Shown here piece by piece: positions 58,035-64,000 of a DNA stretch of 64,000 nt. The notes beneath the pieces are model-generated. The model did not search any database, was not told where the DNA came from, and saw only the letters and a list, made by a program, of their open reading frames with translations. The DNA comes from Catelliglobosispora koreensis DSM 44566 (GTDB taxonomy: Bacteria; Actinomycetota; Actinomycetes; Mycobacteriales; Micromonosporaceae). Both the position numbers and the translations under genes were made by a program. How positions within the stretch are numbered: position 1 is the first letter of the stretch; each line of letters starts with the position of its first letter. Where the stretch lies: the NCBI RefSeq assembly GCF_000379685.1, contig NZ_KB903292.1, forward strand, positions 186,001 to 250,000, written 5' to 3'.

Positions 58035-58481
58035 CACGCGCACAGGGAAGTTCACCGACCGTGCGATGAAACACTTCTCGTGGGCCCGCTCGTGCAACTC
58101 TCCTATGTGGACAGCCATCTCCGGCGAGCCGAGCTCGATTTCAGGCCGTAGCACGACTTCGGTGAACTGGCCTGAGCCATCAGGGTTTTCGGCCATCACA
58201 CCGGAGGCCTTGTCGACGTAAGACGTGACGATGACGCCTTTCGCACCGGCCAAAGCCAGGAACCACAGCATGTGGCACTGCGAGAGCGACACCACCAGGA
58301 GCTGCTCAGGATTCCACCGGGCGGGATCACCGCGGAACGAAGGGTCCGAGCTGCCGGGGATCATCGGCGGGCCGTCGGCGGTGACTTCGTGCTCGCGGCC
58401 GTAGTCGCGGTAGCCGCTCGTTCCCGTGCCGCGGTTGCCCGTCCAGGTGACCAGCGTTTCGTACGTGTGCGTCTTAGCCAT
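58014..58481 (-). CDS. OsmC/Ohr-family peroxiredoxin-like protein
   Basis: This 155-residue protein has the OsmC fold pattern HTYETLVTWTGNRGTGTSGYRDYGREHEV at the N-terminus and a conserved cysteine in LSQCHMLWFLALAGAKGV, with a second region RAHEKCFIARSV near the C-terminus. The two cysteines would reduce organic hydroperoxides. It overlaps the convergent membrane-protein gene by 21 bases. Confidence 0.87.
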   Translation of the reverse strand: MAKTHTYETLVTWTGNRGTGTSGYRDYGREHEVTADGPPMIPGSSDPSFRGDPARWNPEQLLVVSLSQCHMLWFLALAGAKGVIVTSYVDKASGVMAENPDGSGQFTEVVLRPEIELGSPEMAVHIGELHERAHEKCFIARSVNFPVRVSLPAEQ

Positions 58482-58483
58482 AG

Positions 58484-59743
58484 CTAAAGCGTAGCGATGC
58501 GCTGGAGCAAGAATTCCCGCTCTGTGGCGTTGCGCGTCATTTCGGCGGCCCGTGCTAGCTCAACCTTGGCCAGATCGTTGCGGCCGAGCCGCGCGAGCAG
58601 GTCGCCGCGGACCGCTGGCAGCAGGTGGTAGTCCTTTAAGGACGGTTCGTTCAGCAGCGGGTCGAGGATGTCGAGGGCGGCTTGCGGTCCTTGTGCCATC
58701 GAGACCGCTACCGCGCGGTTGAGTTCCACGACCGGGGACGAGGGCAGCTGCTCGTAGAGCGCGGCGATCCGGGCCCAGTCGGTCTGTTCGGGTGCGCCTG
58801 CCCGCGCATGGCATGCCGCGATCGCCGCTTGCAGCGTGTAGGGGCCGCTGCCAAGGCTTTCCGCTCGCTCAAGTGACGAGAGCCCACGCCGGATCGCCCG
58901 CACATCCCACAACGTGCGGTCTTGGTTGAGCAGCACGATGGGCTTGCCGGACGGGTCTGTCCGCGCACGAAGCCGGGAAGCCTGGATTTCCATCAGGGCC
59001 ACGAGACCGTGCACTTCGGCTTCGCCCGGCGCGAGCCCGGACAGCACATGCCCGAGCCGCAACGCTTCTCCGCACAGGGTCGGCCTGGTCCAGCTGTCAC
59101 CCGAGGTCGCCGAATAGCCTTCGTTGAAGATGGCGTAGACGACTTCAAGCACGGAGGCGAATCGCGGCCCTAGCTCGTCACCGGACGGGATCTCGAACGG
59201 GATCTGCTTCTGCGCCAACGTTTTCTTCGCACGCACGATCCGTTGCGCGATGGTCGGCTCGGTTGATAGGTAGGCGCGGGCGATCTCCTCGGTGGTGAGG
59301 CCGCCAATCATCTTCAGCGTCAGCGCCACCCGGGCCTCTTGCGACAGCACCGGGTGGCAGGCGGTGAAGATGAGCTTCAGAACGTCGTCGCGAATGTCGT
59401 CATCGAGATCAGCGACGGCGTGCTCTTCGAACGACTCGGCGAAGTCAGTGTCGCGCCCCAACTCGGAAACCTTGCGCTGCAACGTTTCCTGACGGCGAAA
59501 CTGGTCGATCGCACGGCGTTTGGCGACAGCGGTCAGCCAGGCGCCCGGGTTATCCGGGACGCCTGTTGACGGCCACTGCTCCAAAGCGGACACGAGCGCG
59601 TCCTGGGCGAGCTCTTCGGCCAGCCCGATGTCGTGCACCATCCGCGCCAGGGTCGCGATGACCCGGGCTGATTCCGCCCGCCAGGCCGCGTCAACGGCCC
59701 GCGCGATCTCAGCTGTCGCCAAGTCCCGACCGGATCTGCTCAT
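58484..59743 (-). CDS. ECF sigma factor with C-terminal TPR-like extension (ECF42-like)
   Basis: This 419-residue RNA polymerase sigma factor has region 2 (AEELAQDALVSALEQWP ... GAWLTAVAKRRAIDQFRR) and region 4 (ALTLKMIGGLTTEEIARAYLSTEPTIAQRIVRAK). A long helical C-terminal part of about 200 residues follows, of the DUF6596/TPR type. This layout and the upstream DGPF gene match ECF42-type sigma factors, which lack an anti-sigma factor and are thought to be controlled by their own extension. It overlaps the DGPF gene by 35 bases. Confidence 0.9.
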   Translation of the reverse strand: MSRSGRDLATAEIARAVDAAWRAESARVIATLARMVHDIGLAEELAQDALVSALEQWPSTGVPDNPGAWLTAVAKRRAIDQFRRQETLQRKVSELGRDTDFAESFEEHAVADLDDDIRDDVLKLIFTACHPVLSQEARVALTLKMIGGLTTEEIARAYLSTEPTIAQRIVRAKKTLAQKQIPFEIPSGDELGPRFASVLEVVYAIFNEGYSATSGDSWTRPTLCGEALRLGHVLSGLAPGEAEVHGLVALMEIQASRLRARTDPSGKPIVLLNQDRTLWDVRAIRRGLSSLERAESLGSGPYTLQAAIAACHARAGAPEQTDWARIAALYEQLPSSPVVELNRAVAVSMAQGPQAALDILDPLLNEPSLKDYHLLPAVRGDLLARLGRNDLAKVELARAAEMTRNATEREFLLQRIATL

Positions 59744-60113
59744 CGAGCGCCCGCTGCTCCTCGGTGAGGTGATCGCCGAAATCCGCTGTCTCGAAGACGG
59801 GCCTGATCTCCAGCTCGGCCGGGCAACGTAGTGCCCACTGCTTCGCCTCGTCCATGTTGGCTACGTCCCAGACCCAGAAACCGACCACGACCTCTTTCGC
59901 CTCGGCGAAGGGTCCGTCTACGACGGTCTTCTTTCCATCGACATGGCTGGTACGGGCGCCGTCTGAGCTAGGCCGCAGGCCTTCGGCCAGCAGCAGCACG
60001 CCGGCCTCAGCCAGGTCAGCGTTGAACTTCATCATCTGGTCGACGATGTCGTGGCTTGGTAGCTCGCCAGCCTCGCTGGCCTCATCGCCGCGCAGCAGCA
60101 CCAGAACACGCAT
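59709..60113 (-). CDS. YCII/DGPF domain protein, sigma-factor partner
   Basis: This 134-residue protein has the DGPF motif (VVDGPFAEAKEVVVGFWVWDVANMDEA) and a YCII-like fold (MRVLVLLRGDEASEAGELP at the N-terminus). Such proteins are the usual neighbours and probable targets or partners of ECF42 sigma factors. Their biochemical role is not settled. The gene lies 2 bases after the TrpE-TrpG stop on the same strand. Confidence 0.88.
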   Translation of the reverse strand: MRVLVLLRGDEASEAGELPSHDIVDQMMKFNADLAEAGVLLLAEGLRPSSDGARTSHVDGKKTVVDGPFAEAKEVVVGFWVWDVANMDEAKQWALRCPAELEIRPVFETADFGDHLTEEQRALDEQIRSGLGDS

Positions 60114-60115
60114 TG

Positions 60116-62299
60116 TCAGTCCTTCCAGCGCAGCCGTGAGACCGCTTGCCGAACGATTTGCAGACCGAGTGACTGCCCGGCCGACATGATGGACTCGGGG
60201 TGGAACTGAACCGCGGCGATCGGCAGCGACTCGTGCTCCAGGGCCATGATGACGCCGTCATCCGTGGTGGCCGTGACGGTCAGTTCACGGGGCAGGGTCA
60301 TCGTGTCGGCGAACAGCGAGTGATAACGCCCGACCTGGAACGTCTCTGGCATCCCGGAGAGCACGCGGCCACCGTCGCCTTCGAGGCGGATCTCAGAAGC
60401 CTTGCCGTGCATAGGAATGCTCAGCTGGCCGAGCGTTCCGCCGAAGCATTCGGCCAGCCCTTGCAGCCCTAGGCACACGCCGAAAATGGGGAGCTGGTGT
60501 TCGAGGGAGACGCGGATCGTCCTATCGAGATCGAAGTCCTTCGGGCGGCCCGGCCCGGGCGAGAGCACGACGAGGTCGGGCTTCAGCTCGGTCAGCAGGG
60601 ACACGGGGAAACCGGCCCGGTAGGTCACGACCTCGGCACCTGACTGGCGGAAGTAGTCACCGAGCATGTGCACGAACGAGTCCTGGTGGTCCACCAGCAG
60701 GATGCGGCGGCCTGTTCCCGGCGACGTGTCGGCCTTGGCGGGCTTGCGCTTGGTTTCCACGCGGCCAGCCGTGCGGATCGCGTCGAGCATGTTCGACGCC
60801 TTCAGCTCGGTCTCGGCTTCCTCGGCCTGGTTGTCGGAGTCGTGCAGCAACGTGGCGCCAGCGCGGACAGCCGCGACACCTTGTTCAATGTGGACGGTCC
60901 GCAAGGTCAAGCCGGTGTTGAGCCTGCCGTCGAAGCCGCAGAAGCCGACGGCCCCGCCATACCAACGGCGCGGGGACTTCTCGTGCTGCTCGATGAACTC
61001 GATCGCCGCCCGTTTCGGGGCACCGGTCACGGTCACCGCCCACGCGTGCGTGAGGAACGCGTCGAGCGCGTCGCGGTCGGGGCGCAGGATGCCCTCGACG
61101 TGATCCACGGTGTGGATGAGCCGGGCGTACAGCTCGATCTGCCGGCGGCCGATGACGTGAATCGATCCTGGCTCGCACACCCGGGCCTTGTCGTTGCGGT
61201 CCACGTCGGTGCACATGGTCAGCTCGGACTCGTCCTTGGTGCTGCCGAGCAGAGTGCGGATCTGGTGCGCGTCTTCCAGAGCGTCGCGTCCACGGGCGAT
61301 CGTGCCGCTGATGGGACAGGTCTCGACGCGAAGGCGCTTGGAACCATCGGGTGCGATCTGCGGCTCCACCCGGACATACATCTCTGGGGAGGCGCCGACG
61401 AGGTATTCCTGCTCGCCTAGGTTCGTGAAGAAGCCGAAGGGAGCGGGTTCACGGCGGGCCAGCGTGCGGAACAGGATGCCGGGCGTCTCTTCGAGCGGCT
61501 CGTAGAACACCTGCCCGGGGACCACTTCGAACAGGTCACCGCGGGCGAAGTATTGCTTGGCGACGTCAACGAGGGCGGCATATTCGCCCGGCTGGTGATC
61601 ACGCAAGATCTTCGGCTGCTGCGCCCCCGCGTAGGGGTCGAGCGGGTTCTTGCGGTCGAAGCCGTTGGACTTCCATTCGCCGTATGCGAATTCGTAGCTG
61701 GACAGCCGGGCGGCGTTGCGGGCCCGGTCGATGTAAAGCACCTGATCGGGGACAAACAGCACCACATCGCGCTTTGAGGGATCGCGCTGCAGTTTGTGGG
61801 CGACGTTCTCAAATGCCAGGACGAGGTCGTAGCCGAAGGCGCCGTAAAGGCCGAGCGAGCTGTCCTGGTCGGCCGACATCGCGGCGATGATCGCCCGCAG
61901 CGCGGTGAAGACCGATGGCTGGCGCGTGCGCTCTTCCTCTGAGTCGTGGTGCTCGGCCAGCGGAATGTCCCACGTCGCCACGTGCGAGCTGAAACTGGTC
62001 GCGCCCAGGACATCGCTGAAGGCGTGCAGCAGGGGCAGACCCCGGTCGTTGAGCGCCTCAATGGTCAGGGTGCGGGCGCTGGCCGTGATGGACAAAGGCG
62101 GGTCGACAAAGCCGATATCGGCTCGCGTATAACGCCCTGGAGTTTCGACCCCGGAGGTCAGGACCATCCCGCGACGGGAGTCGATCGCCTCGATCATGTC
62201 GTCTAGAATCGATTGGCCGTCGACATTCTCATAGGTCGCCCAGACGGTGACCCCTCCTGGAGTTGACCAGGTCGCATGCTGCTTCTGACCGGTGCTCAT
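60116..62299 (-). CDS. trpEG: Fused anthranilate synthase TrpE-TrpG
   Basis: This 727-residue fusion of both anthranilate synthase subunits makes anthranilate from chorismate and glutamine. The TrpE part (to about 515) includes LFEVVPGQVF, CPISGTIARG, DVDRNDKARVCEPGSI and AVTVTGAPKRAA. The TrpG glutaminase part (from about 535) has nucleophile Cys609 (GVCLGLQG) with His700 and Glu702 (FHPES). GAAGGGGG before the ATG is strong. No other trp genes are adjacent, so it may serve secondary metabolism or tryptophan supply. No Trp-codon leader peptide was found upstream on its strand. Confidence 0.92.
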   Translation of the reverse strand: MSTGQKQHATWSTPGGVTVWATYENVDGQSILDDMIEAIDSRRGMVLTSGVETPGRYTRADIGFVDPPLSITASARTLTIEALNDRGLPLLHAFSDVLGATSFSSHVATWDIPLAEHHDSEEERTRQPSVFTALRAIIAAMSADQDSSLGLYGAFGYDLVLAFENVAHKLQRDPSKRDVVLFVPDQVLYIDRARNAARLSSYEFAYGEWKSNGFDRKNPLDPYAGAQQPKILRDHQPGEYAALVDVAKQYFARGDLFEVVPGQVFYEPLEETPGILFRTLARREPAPFGFFTNLGEQEYLVGASPEMYVRVEPQIAPDGSKRLRVETCPISGTIARGRDALEDAHQIRTLLGSTKDESELTMCTDVDRNDKARVCEPGSIHVIGRRQIELYARLIHTVDHVEGILRPDRDALDAFLTHAWAVTVTGAPKRAAIEFIEQHEKSPRRWYGGAVGFCGFDGRLNTGLTLRTVHIEQGVAAVRAGATLLHDSDNQAEEAETELKASNMLDAIRTAGRVETKRKPAKADTSPGTGRRILLVDHQDSFVHMLGDYFRQSGAEVVTYRAGFPVSLLTELKPDLVVLSPGPGRPKDFDLDRTIRVSLEHQLPIFGVCLGLQGLAECFGGTLGQLSIPMHGKASEIRLEGDGGRVLSGMPETFQVGRYHSLFADTMTLPRELTVTATTDDGVIMALEHESLPIAAVQFHPESIMSAGQSLGLQIVRQAVSRLRWKD

Positions 62300-62392
62300 C
62301 GGGCCCCCTTCGAGTCCAGGCGCAGGTCGGCGGTGACCTTGGCGCGAATTGATCCTGCGAGGATATCAGCCTTAGCCCCTAAACTCGGGCCG

Positions 62393-64000
62393 GTGGAGGC
62401 CGTGGATGAGCTGGGCGAGGGCGACGTTCGCGCGTGGTTAGGCACGCTTGATCAGTCGCAAGTGGACCGTTGGCTGCGCCAGGTCGCGCTTGAGTTGCTG
62501 CACACGGTGGAGTTCAGCGGGCGGCTGGAGTTTGGTGCGCTGCTGCCCGCCACACACCCGTTTCGGGCTGGCTGCGCGGGCTTGCGTGACTGGCTGCTCG
62601 GCGAGGCGCCATCGTTGCCGGTGGCGCTCGGGCACGGGTTCGGGGCTCAGGGAAATCTCGCCGAACTCACCCGTTTGTGTTCGCTCTTCACTCGCATGTC
62701 AGTCCAGATTGGACACAGTGATGTGAATGGCACGGTCGACCGGCTCAACGCCCTCTGCAAGCGCCTGACCGACGTCGAGGTCACCGGCATCATGCGCGCG
62801 AGCCTCGACCTCGTGCCGGCTCCTTCACCCGCGGACCTCGATACCGCACTGCCCGACGCACAGGCGTGGCTTGGTGACCTCTCGGCACGGATTGGTGGAC
62901 TGTCCGCGATAGAACGGCTGGAGTGCGCGACCAGGCTGGAAGACGGAATCAGCAAGTACGTTCGCGATCCTAAGATCTTTCTAGAGCTGGCCGGGCCGGG
63001 ATACCCGGGAACCAAGCAGCCACGGGCAATGGGCCGCCGTTGGCCCACCGACACGTTGCCCTCCTTCGACTGGGCGGGCGCGGCCTTGGCCCGGGTGCAG
63101 GACGCGGCGGCGAGCGCGGTCGCCCCGCGAGGAGACTCCGAGACGGGCCTGATCAAGACGTTCGGTTTAGTGGACGAGGCGGTGTGGGCGGGACAGCTCG
63201 CCGGGCAGTTCGCCTTTCCCGGCTCTGCCGACGCTGACGCGCTGGCGGTCGCGCGCAACGGCTTGCGGAGGTTCCGCGCACGGGCACTGGATACGCTTGA
63301 TGTGCAAGCGTTTCTGCCCGTGCCCAAGGCGATGACGGCCGCGCCCTCAGACGACATCTACGGTCTGCTTTACGCCGCGGTGCCGAGTGAAGCGGCCGAG
63401 TTCTTCACTTCTGTGATCACGGAACTGGCCGATCTAATCGACCCGCAGGAGTGGTATGTCACGAAGCAGGCACTCAAAGCGGTCAGCCGGTTCAGTGAGC
63501 CGCTGGACTTGGAGCTACTGCAAACCCTCAGCAGGATAAGGCTTTCCGAGCCTGAACGATCGCTGCTGGGTTACGCGGCAGGCATGGCCTGGCGTTCCAT
63601 CGTGCGCAGCAGGGAGGTGCTGCCACGACGGTCTATTCCTAGCGCTGGCCATCCCGCCGACTGGGAACGGTCGTACGCCGCCGAAGCCGACCGCGCCGAA
63701 GCCTTGCGTGCCCTGGCACTTGTCGCGCCGAGCGCGGATTGGCTCACCCAACGCTGGCCGCGTCCCCTCGCGACGGACGAAACCGTATGCGGTCCAGCGG
63801 GTTCCGCCGGCATACAGGCGATGGCGGGACGCCCGCGGGCGATGTGGGTGACCGACACGGGCTGCGCGCTTCCCGCGCAGATCGTCGTGAACGACCGGGG
63901 CCTCGTGGTCGCCGCTGATGGCATCAGTGCGCTCTTCGATCCGGCGACCGGGGCACAGCGCGGCAAGCTGCACGCGTCTTTCGGTGGCATCAGTGGCCGG
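62393..64000 (+). CDS. Large protein of unknown function, 3' end outside window
   Basis: An uninterrupted frame of 536 codons runs to the window end, starting VEAVDELGEGDVRAWLGTLD. The first 470 residues are mostly helical and not recognised. From about 490 on (MWVTDTGCALPAQIVVNDRG, then VVAADGISALFDPATGAQRG) the sequence resembles a PQQ-like or YVTN-type beta-propeller blade, so a propeller domain probably follows. TAAACT at 62380-62385 lies 7 bases before GTG 62393, suggesting a leaderless transcript; GTG 62402 is an alternative. It is divergent from trpEG. Confidence 0.7.
   Translation, partial: MEAVDELGEGDVRAWLGTLDQSQVDRWLRQVALELLHTVEFSGRLEFGALLPATHPFRAGCAGLRDWLLGEAPSLPVALGHGFGAQGNLAELTRLCSLFTRMSVQIGHSDVNGTVDRLNALCKRLTDVEVTGIMRASLDLVPAPSPADLDTALPDAQAWLGDLSARIGGLSAIERLECATRLEDGISKYVRDPKIFLELAGPGYPGTKQPRAMGRRWPTDTLPSFDWAGAALARVQDAAASAVAPRGDSETGLIKTFGLVDEAVWAGQLAGQFAFPGSADADALAVARNGLRRFRARALDTLDVQAFLPVPKAMTAAPSDDIYGLLYAAVPSEAAEFFTSVITELADLIDPQEWYVTKQALKAVSRFSEPLDLELLQTLSRIRLSEPERSLLGYAAGMAWRSIVRSREVLPRRSIPSAGHPADWERSYAAEADRAEALRALALVAPSADWLTQRWPRPLATDETVCGPAGSAGIQAMAGRPRAMWVTDTGCALPAQIVVNDRGLVVAADGISALFDPATGAQRGKLHASFGGISGR

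Noticed and set aside
1-64000. Prophage, transposon, integrative element, CRISPR array, tRNA or rRNA
   Set aside because: I saw no integrase, transposase, direct repeats with spacers or RNA-gene-like sequence; the single pseudogene is not evidence of an element.

Overview
This window is high-GC chromosomal DNA from an actinomycete, most likely a filamentous member of the Pseudonocardiales or a close relative (genus not resolved). The signs are AfsR/SARP regulators, a ClgR/PopR-type regulator next to extra clpP genes, a DtxR/IdeR-type iron box, an ECF sigma factor paired with a DGPF protein, a DUF222-HNH gene, a fused TrpE-TrpG, many GTG starts and several apparently leaderless genes. No rRNA, tRNA, CRISPR array, transposase or phage gene was seen.

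Layout. 95-6566: a sugar-utilisation operon (AcoX-like kinase, SDR, lipoprotein, two permeases, GH63-like hydrolase). 6660-8537: secreted subtilisin. 8603-13250: two divergent SARP/NB-ARC regulators. 13270-17456: the most interesting locus. Two homologous small six-cysteine peptides flank a MauE-like membrane redox protein, a membrane-anchored TlpA/MauD-like thioredoxin, an ABC exporter and a dedicated S26 signal peptidase. It ends at a strong terminator. 17525-19214: a second clpP pair with a PopR/ClgR-like regulator. 19272-27538 (minus): polyamine-type ABC transporter, amine oxidase, aldehyde dehydrogenase, TetR regulator and Rieske oxygenase. 27647-33825 (plus, divergent): small unknown protein, NuoF-like protein, ferredoxin, ADP-forming acyl-CoA synthetase and two acyl-CoA dehydrogenases, with twin TetR-type operators between the two arms. 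33927-37564: iron-siderophore uptake under an IdeR-like box. 37621-39783: AraC regulator and GH29 fucosidase. 39780-47224: mixed housekeeping genes, including a two-component system. 47328-53150: secreted proteins (a triple-repeat protein, an M28 peptidase, a GH99-like enzyme with discoidin domains). 53255-60113: small and accessory genes, including a double-frameshifted DUF222-HNH pseudogene. 60116-62299: TrpE-TrpG. 62393-64000: a large unknown protein that runs off the window.

How the parts may work together. In the peptide locus both precursors have 23-residue leaders of identical layout ending in A-x-A, followed by an aromatic, six-cysteine core. An exporter without a C39 peptidase domain, a private signal peptidase and a MauE/TlpA disulfide pair lie between them. 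I infer that the locus makes, cuts, exports and oxidises a pair of disulfide-rich peptides, probably controlled by the neighbouring SARP proteins. I do not recognise this peptide family. The 19-34 kb region looks like a regulon for taking up and degrading a cationic amine and its acyl-CoA products.
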